In this document: in pieces, positions 5,762 to 11,950 of the stretch | How the letters are laid out: every line of letters begins with the position of its first letter | Position numbering within the stretch: position 1 is the first letter of the stretch | IMG/VR virus record: IMGVR_UViG_3300031566_000283 | Coordinates: 1 to 28,659 of that record | Strand: one strand, 5' to 3' | Length of the DNA: 28,659 bases | Source: a virus | Notes under the pieces: model-generated | Database searches by the model: none | What the model was told of the DNA's origin: nothing | What the model saw: only the letters and a program-made list of their open reading frames with translations | Translations under genes and position numbers: made by a program

Positions 5762-7093
5762 ATGGCACGAGTAAACATTAAGACGCAATCACAAGTTAAA
5801 ACTTTTGAAGGTGGCAGAGCTGTCAATTTATCCCCTGAAAAAGAACTTACCCGTGCTGTTATGACCTGCCTTTTATTTGAGAATACCTTTTATGAGAAAG
5901 GCTCTGATATGGCAGAAAGAATTAAAGAACTCTGCCAAAAAGTCAAACCTGAGTTTATCTCCGAACTTGCCATTAAAACCCGCAATGATATGCACCTTCG
6001 CTCTGTTCCCCTGTTTCTTACCCGTGAACTTGCCCGTCTAACTAAAGGAAGAATAGTTAGTAATACCTTATGCAATATTATCCAAAGACCAGATGAACTC
6101 TCTGAATTTTTAGCTATGTATTGGCTTGATGGTAGATGTCCTTTGTCTGCTCAGGTGAAAAAAGGTTTGGCTCGTGCATTTGTTAAATTTTCTGCTTATG
6201 CTTTGGCGAAATACAACCGAGATAATACTACTGTAAAGTTAAGGGATGTTCTATTTCTATGCCACGCAAAACCTAAAGACAAAGAACAAGAGGCCATTTG
6301 GAAGAAACTTATTGATGGCACTTTGGAAAGCCCCGATACTTGGGAAGTTAAACTATCCGCAGGCAAAGATAAAAAAGAAACCTTTGAACGATTGATTAAA
6401 GAAAACAAACTTGGTTATATGGCTTTACTTCGTAATCTGCGAAATATGGAAGAAGCAGGTTGCGATATTGAATTAATCTGCAATGCTTTGCTTAATAGTG
6501 AAAATATTACTAAGTCAAAAGTCCTTCCTTTTAGATTTATTGCTGCCGAGCAAAATGTATCTACTGGAAAAATAAAACAAGCAATAAATCAAGCCTTTTT
6601 GCTTTCTATCAAAAATCTTCCCAAACTTGAAGGAGTAACTATTATTTTGGTAGATGTTAGTGGCTCAATGGACGGCCAATTATCAGCCAAAAGTGATATG
6701 CGAAGATTAGAGGCTGCTTCTGCTCTGGCAGCAATTCTAAAAGAGAGTTCTCAAACTATGGTTTACTCTTTTTCTGAACATTTAATCAAAGTTACTTCTA
6801 CCAAACGAGGAATGGCTTTTATAGATGATGTGATAAATAGTCAACCTCAAGATGGCACATATTTAGGTGATGCTTTGAGACGAGTAAATGGCGACCCTTG
6901 CCAAAGAGTAATTGTTATTACTGACGAGCAAGCCCACGATGAAATTATACCTTGTTGGGCTAAATATGGCTATATTGTCAACATTGCTGGATACAAACCC
7001 TCAATCTTATATCAATCTGGTTGGGAAATGATAGCAGGATGGTCAGATAAGATTGTCAATTATATTTATGAGATAGAAAAAGTAGAGGTATAA
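5762..7093 (+). CDS. rsr: Ro60 / Rsr orthologue (TROVE domain plus von Willebrand A domain)
   Basis: 443 residues, a little shorter than animal Ro60 (about 540). AAGGAGG lies upstream of the ATG. Residues about 10-290 are an all-helical TROVE (HEAT-like ring) region, with stretches such as SELAIKTRNDMHLRSVPLFL (64-83) and NKLGYMALLRNLRNMEEAG (215-233) recognisable from the family. Residues about 290-440 form a vWA domain with an intact metal site: DVSGS (298-302), the threonine in DGTYLGDAL (T366) and ITDE (D388). Ro60 binds Y RNAs on the ring's outer surface and single-stranded ends of misfolded RNAs in its cavity. In bacteria the Y RNA tethers it to PNPase for RNA decay. Three Y-like modules lie directly upstream and a terminator-like hairpin downstream, so it forms a self-contained RNP unit. 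Confidence 0.9.
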   Translation: MARVNIKTQSQVKTFEGGRAVNLSPEKELTRAVMTCLLFENTFYEKGSDMAERIKELCQKVKPEFISELAIKTRNDMHLRSVPLFLTRELARLTKGRIVSNTLCNIIQRPDELSEFLAMYWLDGRCPLSAQVKKGLARAFVKFSAYALAKYNRDNTTVKLRDVLFLCHAKPKDKEQEAIWKKLIDGTLESPDTWEVKLSAGKDKKETFERLIKENKLGYMALLRNLRNMEEAGCDIELICNALLNSENITKSKVLPFRFIAAEQNVSTGKIKQAINQAFLLSIKNLPKLEGVTIILVDVSGSMDGQLSAKSDMRRLEAASALAAILKESSQTMVYSFSEHLIKVTSTKRGMAFIDDVINSQPQDGTYLGDALRRVNGDPCQRVIVITDEQAHDEIIPCWAKYGYIVNIAGYKPSILYQSGWEMIAGWSDKIVNYIYEIEKVEV

Positions 7094-7225
7094 ATGAATA
7101 TGCAAGGCCACGATAAAAACCTAAAACAAAACCGGGCAGGAAAGACTCCTGAAAAGGATGTGGCGACCATAAGCAGAAAACTTATGGTTTCTTTTTTGTC
7201 CGGTCAAATTTTAGGAGGTAAATAA
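7094..7225 (+). CDS. Possible 43-residue protein overlapping a terminator
   Basis: Starts right after the Ro60 stop with AGAGG 6 bases upstream and ends in a TAATG overlap with the next gene. The product is polar and basic at first (GHDKNLKQNRAGKTPEKD) and shows no domain. A strong terminator-like hairpin lies inside its frame. Either it is a real short peptide whose translation modulates that terminator, or it is a chance frame. Confidence 0.35.
   Translation: MNMQGHDKNLKQNRAGKTPEKDVATISRKLMVSFLSGQILGGK
7166..7198 (+). terminator. Intrinsic terminator downstream of Ro60
   Basis: Perfect 8-bp stem ACCATAAG (7166-7173) / CTTATGGT (7181-7188) with a 7-base A-rich loop, followed by TTCTTTTTT. 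It would end the RHH / Y RNA / Ro60 transcript. It lies inside a short possible frame, so ribosome passage could allow read-through to the nuclease genes. Confidence 0.75.
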
Positions 7226-7401
7226 TGCGCACATATATTCGTTGTACAAAAATCCACCCTGCCAAACGAGAATGCTGGAAATGTACTCACCTTTGTGCTA
7301 TTCGGACAACAAAATTTATTGATTTCAACGAGGAACACGCAATAGAGGATCACCAAGAAGATATAAAGGACTTAGCAGAAATAACAGAAGGAGGGAATTA
7401 A
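7225..7401 (+). CDS. Small cysteine-containing protein
   Basis: 58 residues with a strong AGGAGG site. Cysteines at RCTK, ECWKCTHLCA suggest one small metal site (CxxCxxxC plus the first Cys). The C-terminal half is acidic and helical (EEHAIEDHQEDIKDLAEI). It lies one base before the RecB-like nuclease gene, in the same run. No family recognised. Confidence 0.55.
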   Translation: MRTYIRCTKIHPAKRECWKCTHLCAIRTTKFIDFNEEHAIEDHQEDIKDLAEITEGGN

Positions 7402-7402
7402 G

Positions 7403-8212
7403 ATGAAGATAAAAGAAATCCACGCAGGGTTAAGCGGAGTTATTCCAATCGCAAGTTACGAAAATCTTAAACCTTCCTTTGATATAACAGCCGAGCCAGA
7501 GGAAGGCGAAAGCGTAGAGGAGTGCTTTACAAGGCTCAAGCAAGCCTTACACTTCCAATTTGATATGACCGCCAACCAAGCCAAGATTGACCTAATAGAA
7601 AAACAGTATCAGAATATCCGCTTTAGAGAAAAGAATGGTAAGAAATATCCTTCCGTTACTTCTATTCTTTCTTGGAATAAAGACTGGAAGATATCCGATG
7701 ATGAATTAAGGCAATATGCAAGTCGGGGAACGATTGTCCATAGATTAGTAGAAGAATATATTAAAAACGGTAAGTGGCTTGAGCCTGTGGATATGCCAGA
7801 ACTAAAAGGAGATTTAATTATTGTTACCACAGGTTCGCTTAACTTGTCTTGGAAAGATTGCTCATATAAGAAGTTTTTTGAGCAATTTGGTAAAGACTTT
7901 GAATTTATCAAAACAGAAGTAGAGGTTTTCAATGACGAGGTTTGTTATTCTGGCCGTTTTGACGCATTGGTTAAATATAAAGGAAAACTGGCAATAGCAG
8001 ATTGGAAAACAGGGAGTAGCTTTTCTCATCTTCAAACTGCTGCTTATGCTGTTGCTTATAAAGAAAAAGTGGATAATTTGATAATCTGTCCTATTGGTAA
8101 ATGCCCCAATAAGACAGGGTGTTTTAAACCTAATATAACGGAAGATGTAAAAGGTAATTATCAGAATTTCTTAAGGACGCGAGCAAAATTTAGAGAGAGA
8201 TTTGGAATTTAG
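7403..8212 (+). CDS. RecB/Cas4-like PD-(D/E)XK nuclease
   Basis: 269 residues with GGAGGG upstream. The C-terminal two thirds carries the RecB-family nuclease signature in order: histidine in IVHRLVEEY (H113), a glutamate strand (EVEVF, about 172), GRFDAL (D187), ADWKTG (D200, K202) and the Q-x3-Y motif LQTAAYAVAY (Q211, Y215). A late cysteine group (CPIGKCPNKTGC) recalls the Fe-S cysteines of some Cas4/AddB relatives, but I cannot show a cluster. Likely a phage exonuclease for recombination or end processing, consistent with the SSB-like gene downstream. Confidence 0.8.
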   Translation: MKIKEIHAGLSGVIPIASYENLKPSFDITAEPEEGESVEECFTRLKQALHFQFDMTANQAKIDLIEKQYQNIRFREKNGKKYPSVTSILSWNKDWKISDDELRQYASRGTIVHRLVEEYIKNGKWLEPVDMPELKGDLIIVTTGSLNLSWKDCSYKKFFEQFGKDFEFIKTEVEVFNDEVCYSGRFDALVKYKGKLAIADWKTGSSFSHLQTAAYAVAYKEKVDNLIICPIGKCPNKTGCFKPNITEDVKGNYQNFLRTRAKFRERFGI

Positions 8213-8224
8213 AAAGGAGAATCA

Positions 8225-8578
8225 ATGAAACTTATTGCCAAAGTTATAGAGGATAAGATAAAACTTCTTGAAAGGGGCAGGGCAAGACTTGAGAAAGACG
8301 GTTTTGAAAAAGCAGAGCAGTTGGCTCTTTATGAAAAAGCATTAGCAGGGACTATAATCAAACTCAAGAACGGCCAAGAAATGGAACTTGACGGCAATAA
8401 GATACAGAATCCGCCTGCTACCCTTGTTGAGAAAATTGCAAGAGGAATTTGCTACCAAGAGAAACTTAATGCTGATTTAGCAGACTCAACATATCGTAGT
8501 ACCATAGTCAAAATAAATACTATTTGCCAAGAACTTAATGCCTATCAATCGCTTTTTCGTTCACAAATAGAGTTATAA
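8225..8578 (+). CDS. Helical protein of unknown function
   Basis: 117 residues, preceded by AAAGGAG. Mostly long charged helices (KLLERGRARLEKDGFEKAEQ) with a short central segment containing KNGQEMELDGNKIQNPP. No catalytic motif, signal or membrane segment. It follows the RecB-like nuclease by 12 bases and ends just before promoter B. A partner of the nuclease is possible from context only. Confidence 0.55.
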   Translation: MKLIAKVIEDKIKLLERGRARLEKDGFEKAEQLALYEKALAGTIIKLKNGQEMELDGNKIQNPPATLVEKIARGICYQEKLNADLADSTYRSTIVKINTICQELNAYQSLFRSQIEL

Positions 8579-8586
8579 TTATTATG

Positions 8587-8615
8587 TTGACAAATGCTCC
8601 AATAAATGATATACT
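8587..8615 (+). promoter_or_regulatory. Sigma-70 promoter (copy B)
   Basis: TTGACA (8587-8592), 17-base spacer, TATACT (8610-8615). The predicted start is about 8622, the first base of the pairing arm of leader copy B. Confidence 0.75.
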
Positions 8616-8621
8616 TTTAAT

Positions 8622-8720
8622 ATCAGCGAGGAGAGGGCTTTTTTATTGTCCAAAACTGGCGCAAAGTAGGTTGGGAAGACTTAGCCGTTTTCTCGCTGAT
8701 GACCGAAATGCGCCTTTTTT
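8622..8720 (+). ncRNA. Pseudoknot leader RNA, copy B
   Basis: P1: ATCAGCGAG (8622-8630) pairs with CTCGCTGAT (8692-8700). P2: GGCGCA (8658-8663) pairs with TGCGCC (8709-8714), followed by six T (8715-8720). Loop 1 holds TTTTTTATTGTCC (8639-8651); loop 2 holds a hairpin GGTT (8669-8672) / AGCC (8683-8686), then CGTTTT, as in copy A. The stem sequences are unrelated to those of the other copies but remain complementary, i.e. covariation. The T6 after P2b means P2, when formed, could also act as a terminator. Confidence 0.7.
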
Positions 8721-8733
8721 ATTGGAGAAGATA

Positions 8734-9330
8734 ATGGATTGGCGTAAACTACCTCGACCCTATAGAAAAACTGGAAAATTTAGGAATTGTTTACAGTGTA
8801 AAAAAAGTTTTTATGTATTTAAATCAAGATTATCAGAAAAAAAGTATTGCTCAAGAAAATGTAAACATCTTGCTCAAAAACAAACTATGGCAGGAAAAAA
8901 TAATCATTTTTATGGTAAAAAACACACTAAAAGAACTAAAGAATTAATTAGTTTAAAACATATGGGAAATCATCATTCTTCTCAAACTGAATTTAAAACT
9001 GGTAAAAACCATTTTAATTGGAAAGGAGGAATATCTTCAACAAAAGAATATAAAAAATTACATTGTACCAAAAGACATACACTTGCAGGAAATCTGTCTA
9101 TTAAACAAATTCAAATGCTTTATGAGGATAACATCAAGTACTTTGGCACATTGACTTGCTACCTTTGTTTAGAACCCATTGAATTTGGACAAGATTGTAT
9201 TGAGCATAAGATACCCATTAGTCGAGGAGGTACGAATAAATATAAGAATTTAGCAATTGCTCATAGAAGTTGTAATGCTAAAAAGAGAAGTAAAACAGAA
9301 AAAGAATATAGAAAGGAAATAGTAAAATGA
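8734..9330 (+). CDS. HNH homing-type endonuclease 2
   Basis: ATG 8734 has GGAGAAG upstream (198 residues). The N-terminus has a zinc-finger-like unit (CLQCKKSFYVFKSRLSEKKY followed by CSRKC). A NUMOD3-like helix follows (KKHTKRTKELISLKH), then a linker ending HFNWKGGIS. The C-terminal HNH (CYLCLEPIEF, CIEHKIPISRGGTNKYKNL, AHRSCNAKK) closely matches HNH protein 1, while the N-termini differ, so the two look like a domain-shuffled paralogous pair. The gene runs into the SSB-like gene by a 4-base overlap. Markedly A+T-rich codon use suggests mobility. Confidence 0.85.
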   Translation: MDWRKLPRPYRKTGKFRNCLQCKKSFYVFKSRLSEKKYCSRKCKHLAQKQTMAGKNNHFYGKKHTKRTKELISLKHMGNHHSSQTEFKTGKNHFNWKGGISSTKEYKKLHCTKRHTLAGNLSIKQIQMLYEDNIKYFGTLTCYLCLEPIEFGQDCIEHKIPISRGGTNKYKNLAIAHRSCNAKKRSKTEKEYRKEIVK

Positions 9331-9716
9331 AACTCAATAAAGGTGGACAATGGTTGTCGGCGAAGAACTGCACAGAGGGTTCTGTTGTAGAGTTTTTGGA
9401 TGAAGGGGAATGGAGAAATTCCCAAAAATTTACTTACGATGATGGAACGAGTGTCCGTCAACTTGTCTTCAGGGTAAAGCACGAAAATGAGGAGAAACAA
9501 TTAACTATTATTAAGCCTTCAAGATTAGCATTGATTGAAGCGTGGGGCGATGATACTTTAGAATGGGTAGGCAAAAAGGCCACTATCAAACTAGCATTAA
9601 ACACTCAAGGCGGCAAGAGTATAATCTTACAACCTATAGCTGCAGTGCCAGTAAGTTTTCAAGCAAAGCCCGAAGAAGAAACACCAGAAGAAGAACAGGA
9701 AACTTTACCATTTTAA
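9327..9716 (+). CDS. Single-stranded DNA-binding-like protein with acidic ETLPF tail
   Basis: 129 residues. The body (about residues 15-110) alternates short strands as in an OB fold, with DGTSVRQLVFRVKHENEEKQ and a DTLEWVGKKATIKLAL strand pair. The last 18 residues are acidic and end in ETLPF, closely similar to the DDIPF tip by which bacterial SSB recruits partners. The acidic tail plus hydrophobic tip is strong evidence for an SSB-type role at the phage fork. It is translationally coupled (ATGA) to HNH 2. Alternative: another OB-fold replication accessory. Confidence 0.65.
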   Translation: MKLNKGGQWLSAKNCTEGSVVEFLDEGEWRNSQKFTYDDGTSVRQLVFRVKHENEEKQLTIIKPSRLALIEAWGDDTLEWVGKKATIKLALNTQGGKSIILQPIAAVPVSFQAKPEEETPEEEQETLPF

Positions 9717-9720
9717 CATC

Positions 9721-9791
9721 ACCCCGTCTGTCCCGGATTGGCGATAGGTACCACCCTCAAACTGTTTCAGCCTATCGTCCCGGGCGGGGGT
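9721..9791 (+). ncRNA. Long interrupted hairpin, candidate structured RNA
   Basis: Three stacked stems in register: ACCCC (9721-9725) / GGGGT (9787-9791), CCCGG (9732-9736) / CCGGG (9780-9784), CGATAGG (9742-9748) / CCTATCG (9771-9777), with a 22-base loop. It starts just after the SSB-like stop and ends 15 bases before the next small gene. It is much more G+C-rich than its surroundings. No T-tract follows, so simple termination is unlikely. No known family recognised. Confidence 0.5.
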
Positions 9792-9806
9792 GTAAATGGA
9801 GGGGAT

Positions 9807-9911
9807 ATGAACATTCTAATTCTAATACTCGCCTGTTTACCGTTCCTAATGTTAGTAATCGCACCGTATTTAATTCCGTTGTGTAGGAGGTATGAGAGGA
9901 GGAAGAAATGA
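9807..9911 (+). CDS. 34-residue membrane peptide
   Basis: ATG after GGAGGGG, product with one hydrophobic span (ILILILACLPFLMLVIAPYL) and a strongly basic tail (RRYERRKK). Its stop overlaps the next start (ATGA), so it is translationally coupled to the conserved unknown gene behind it. Role unknown; topology predicts N-out, C-in by the positive-inside rule. Confidence 0.5.
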   Translation: MNILILILACLPFLMLVIAPYLIPLCRRYERRKK

Positions 9912-10597
9912 GTAATATGGTAATGATGATGAGTAGAGAATTAAAACGAGTGCCTTTAGATTTTGATTATCCACTTAATAAAGTTTGGTCGGGTTATCTT
10001 AATTCATATTATAAAGAATGTCCCCAGTGTCAAAATGGAGAAACACCCGCAAGGAAGAGATTGACAGAGTTAGTTCTTTTACTTATGCTTTCTGGCACTG
10101 ATAGTTTAAAAGGTAAAAATCACCCTTATTTTCAAGATGGCTATTTTGATTTTTTTAATATTCCTTCAAAAGAAATGAACGAATTAACTTGTGGTCTTGC
10201 TGGGAGAAAAAGTGATTTAAGTTTTGGACACGATGCTTGCGATAGATGGGAAGCAACAAAAAAGATAATTCAAGTTGCGGGTTTAAATGCTGACGAATGG
10301 GGTATATGTAAGCATTGTAAAGGTGAAGCAATAGACCCAGCCATAAAAGAACAATATAATAAATGGCAATCTACAGAACCACTTATAGGAGAAGGTTATC
10401 AATGTTGGGAGACAGTAAGCGAAGGTAGTCCCATTTCTCCCGTTTTCAAAACTCTTGAAGATTTATCTCAATGGTTGGCGGATAATCCAAAAGGTGTTAC
10501 CAGTAAATTATCTAAAGAAGATTGGTCAGAAGCATTACAAGAGAAATGTCCTGCAACAGATATAATTACAGGGCAAAAAATACATTCTAAAAAATAA
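9908..10597 (+). CDS. Conserved phage protein of unknown function with zinc-type cysteine pairs
   Basis: 229 residues. The opening RVPLDFDYPLNKVWSGYLN and the segment WQSTEPLIGEGYQCWETVSE followed by PISPVF resemble a protein often seen in phage genomes, for which I know no function. Two CxxC pairs (CPQCQNG near 38 and CKHCKG near 134) suggest a zinc site, and a central acidic/aromatic region lies between them. No catalytic motif is visible. Translationally coupled to a small membrane peptide. G+C content is lower than in flanking genes. Confidence 0.6.
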   Translation: MSNMVMMMSRELKRVPLDFDYPLNKVWSGYLNSYYKECPQCQNGETPARKRLTELVLLLMLSGTDSLKGKNHPYFQDGYFDFFNIPSKEMNELTCGLAGRKSDLSFGHDACDRWEATKKIIQVAGLNADEWGICKHCKGEAIDPAIKEQYNKWQSTEPLIGEGYQCWETVSEGSPISPVFKTLEDLSQWLADNPKGVTSKLSKEDWSEALQEKCPATDIITGQKIHSKK

Positions 10598-10606
10598 GGA
10601 ACCCCT

Positions 10607-10873
10607 ATGGTTACTGATTTGTTTATGACCGCATCTGATAAATTCTGGATTTGGTGTAAACAGAAAAAGTTATTTAACAGCGTTGACATCAGCCGGTACG
10701 GGTTGACTTTTTATTATCTGCGCGCCAATAGGAGTTGCCGCGAATGGTGCGAGGGCGAGCATCCGAGATTAAGACGGCTTGATAGAGAAGAAAAATTGCG
10801 TCGCGGACTTTGGGATGGGAAAAATGCTAATATTGCAATCTACGAGGTAATTAACAATGCCCGAGCAGTTTAA
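10607..10873 (+). CDS. Small basic protein of unknown function
   Basis: 88 residues with AAGGA upstream of the ATG. Contains an aromatic N-terminus (DKFWIWCKQKKLF) and a central arginine-rich helix (EHPRLRRLDREEKLRRGLWD) that could bind nucleic acid. Overlaps the next gene by 17 bases. No family recognised. Confidence 0.5.
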   Translation: MVTDLFMTASDKFWIWCKQKKLFNSVDISRYGLTFYYLRANRSCREWCEGEHPRLRRLDREEKLRRGLWDGKNANIAIYEVINNARAV

Positions 10874-11039
10874 TCTGAAGGAATGCGCAGATTGTAGGTG
10901 GTTTCAACCGATAAATGCCTCTCATTTATGTGAACAGGGGACTTGCTACAAAAATAAAGATGCCCCAAGAATGACCGATAGATACAATTATTGCAGCAAC
11001 TTTTTGCCGATAGAGGGGGAATTTGATGACCAAACTTAA
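10857..11039 (+). CDS. Small cysteine-rich (zinc-binding-like) protein
   Basis: 60 residues with cysteines at ECADCRWF, LCEQGTC and YCSNF, a spacing typical of small phage or plasmid zinc-binding proteins. Overlaps both neighbours by about 15 bases, indicating an operon. No function known. Confidence 0.55.
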   Translation: MPEQFNLKECADCRWFQPINASHLCEQGTCYKNKDAPRMTDRYNYCSNFLPIEGEFDDQT

Positions 11040-11223
11040 TGATTTAGAAATAGTAGAGGCGTTGAAGCAGGCATTAAGAGAAACAGTAGCGGAAAAGGAT
11101 ATTGTCTGCGGATTTCTGTCCAGAACTAATGAAGTTTTATTCGATAAGCTGGCACAGATTAAAGCATTGAGGATGGAGAACGATGCGTTGAAGAGTTTGA
11201 TTTTCTGGGGGAAGAGGAATTGA
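11026..11223 (+). CDS. Small coiled-coil protein
   Basis: I use the ATG at 11026, seven bases after AGGGGG. 65 residues with leucine-heptad character throughout (VEALKQALRETVAEKDI, LAQIKALRMENDALKSLIF). It may dimerise. Ends just before the multi-branched RNA candidate. Function unknown. Confidence 0.5.
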   Translation: MTKLNDLEIVEALKQALRETVAEKDIVCGFLSRTNEVLFDKLAQIKALRMENDALKSLIFWGKRN

Positions 11224-11229
11224 ATTAAT

Positions 11230-11397
11230 GAGCTGGTTCGTGGCGGAATTAGACGCACAAAGTGGGTAATGTCTGTAAGTCCTACTTTGATTTTGGTTGT
11301 GAGCGCTCCCAAACTCCGACTTTCTGTTTCGTAGTGCAGACTCTGAAACAGATACCAGGGGAGCAAATGCAGGTAACCATTCCTGCCGAGCCAGCTC
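11230..11397 (+). ncRNA. Multi-branched RNA candidate with tRNA-like outline
   Basis: An 11-bp closing stem pairs 11230-11240 (GAGCTGGTTCG) with 11387-11397 (CGAGCCAGCTC, one G-U). Inside are: a D-arm-like hairpin GCG (11243-11245) / CGC (11254-11256) with loop GAATTAGA; stem 11259-11266 / 11281-11288; GCTCCC (11305-11310) / GGGAGC (11359-11364) enclosing a perfect TCTGTTTC (11323-11330) / GAAACAGA (11345-11352); and a T-arm-like hairpin GCAGG (11369-11373) / CCTGC (11382-11386) stacked on the closing stem. No gene of reasonable length uses this 345-base gap. The GCGGAATTAGACGC run resembles the D-arm of leucine tRNAs, but no anticodon arm or CCA end is present. Family unknown. Confidence 0.55.
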
Positions 11398-11419
11398 TTA
11401 AAATAATTAAAATGAGTTC

Positions 11420-11448
11420 TTGACAAACATATTGAAGGGGTGTAAGAT
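11420..11448 (+). promoter_or_regulatory. Sigma-70 promoter (copy C)
   Basis: TTGACA (11420-11425), 17-base spacer, TAAGAT (11443-11448). Predicted start near 11455, the first base of leader copy C. Confidence 0.7.
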
Positions 11449-11454
11449 ATAAGG

Positions 11455-11554
11455 GACAAACAGGAGGCGGGTTTTTTATGTTAGAACAATGGGTAGTTGG
11501 ATGGCTCGAAACGCTTAACCGCGCTTCTGTTTGTCGCCTGAAGGCTACCCTTTT
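11455..11554 (+). ncRNA. Pseudoknot leader RNA, copy C
   Basis: P1: GACAAACAG (11455-11463) with CTGTTTGTC (11527-11535). P2: GGGTAGTT (11491-11498) with GGCTACCC (11543-11550), followed by TTTT. Loop 1 has GGG-TTTTTTATGTT (from 11469); loop 2 has CTTAACCG (11513-11520) as in copy A. Seven bases separate P1b and P2b. A competing mini-hairpin GCCTGAAGGC (11536-11545) mirrors ACCTGAAGGT in copy A and could exclude P2. HNH 3 starts 15 bases after the T-run. Confidence 0.7.
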
Positions 11555-11568
11555 ATATGGAGGATAAA

Positions 11569-11913
11569 ATGCACAATAAACCTCATACAAAAGAAGCAAA
11601 AGAAAAAATAAGAGGCACTCTTAAAAAATGGAAAAATTACTTTAGTAAAATTAAAAAAGGTAAATTAAATCCTAACTGGCGTGGTGGAATTGCTGAATAT
11701 TTTAATCACGCTTTTATGAAGAAACAACGACTTATTATTTTAATGCAAAATCCTAAATGTGAAGTTTGTGGAAAAGTAGCTACTGAAATTCATCATATAG
11801 ATAAAACCAAATCTAATCATAAGTTATCAAATTTAATGGCAGTATGTCATAAATGTAATATAAATTTTCATTATGATGTAATTGGCAGACCAAAAAATAA
11901 AAAGAACATTTGA
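11569..11913 (+). CDS. HNH homing-type endonuclease 3
   Basis: ATG 11569 follows GGAGGA closely (114 residues). Begins with a NUMOD3-like helix (KPHTKEAKEKIRGTLKKW), then a GKLNPNWRGGI linker of the kind found in HNH 1 and 2. A compact HNH domain follows: CEVCGKVATEIHHIDKTKSN, then LMAVCHKCNINFH, with the HH pair, the CxxC knuckles and the last N/H visible. It is a minimal relative of the other two, and likewise sits behind promoter plus pseudoknot leader. The stop codon lies inside the -35 box of the next promoter. Confidence 0.85.
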   Translation: MHNKPHTKEAKEKIRGTLKKWKNYFSKIKKGKLNPNWRGGIAEYFNHAFMKKQRLIILMQNPKCEVCGKVATEIHHIDKTKSNHKLSNLMAVCHKCNINFHYDVIGRPKNKKNI

Positions 11914-11938
11914 CAAGGTTTAGATTTTATGTTATGCT
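11910..11938 (+). promoter_or_regulatory. Sigma-70 promoter (copy D)
   Basis: TTGACA (11910-11915) overlapping the HNH 3 stop, 17-base spacer, TATGCT (11933-11938). It drives leader copy D and the replication gene. Confidence 0.65.
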
Positions 11939-11950
11939 ATGATTACAAAA

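Noticed and set aside
8691-8714. CTGATGA...GAAA in leader B, suggestive of a hammerhead ribozyme core
   Set aside because: There is no stem II between the two motifs, no suitable cleavage site, and the other three copies lack these motifs.
8584-8733. Upstream start that extends HNH 2 through leader B
   Set aside because: It would translate the promoter and the pseudoknot; ATG 8734 has a ribosome site and matches the placement in the other copies.
4563-9330. HEARO/omega-RNA with IscB-type nuclease
   Set aside because: The HNH proteins are small, with NUMOD-like or zinc N-termini and no RuvC or bridge-helix motifs, and the leaders lie upstream with a different fold.
11230-11397. A tRNA-Leu or tmRNA gene
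   Set aside because: D-arm-like and T-arm-like hairpins are present but the T-loop is not canonical, no anticodon arm can be drawn, the closing stem is 11 bp and no CCA or tag frame is seen.
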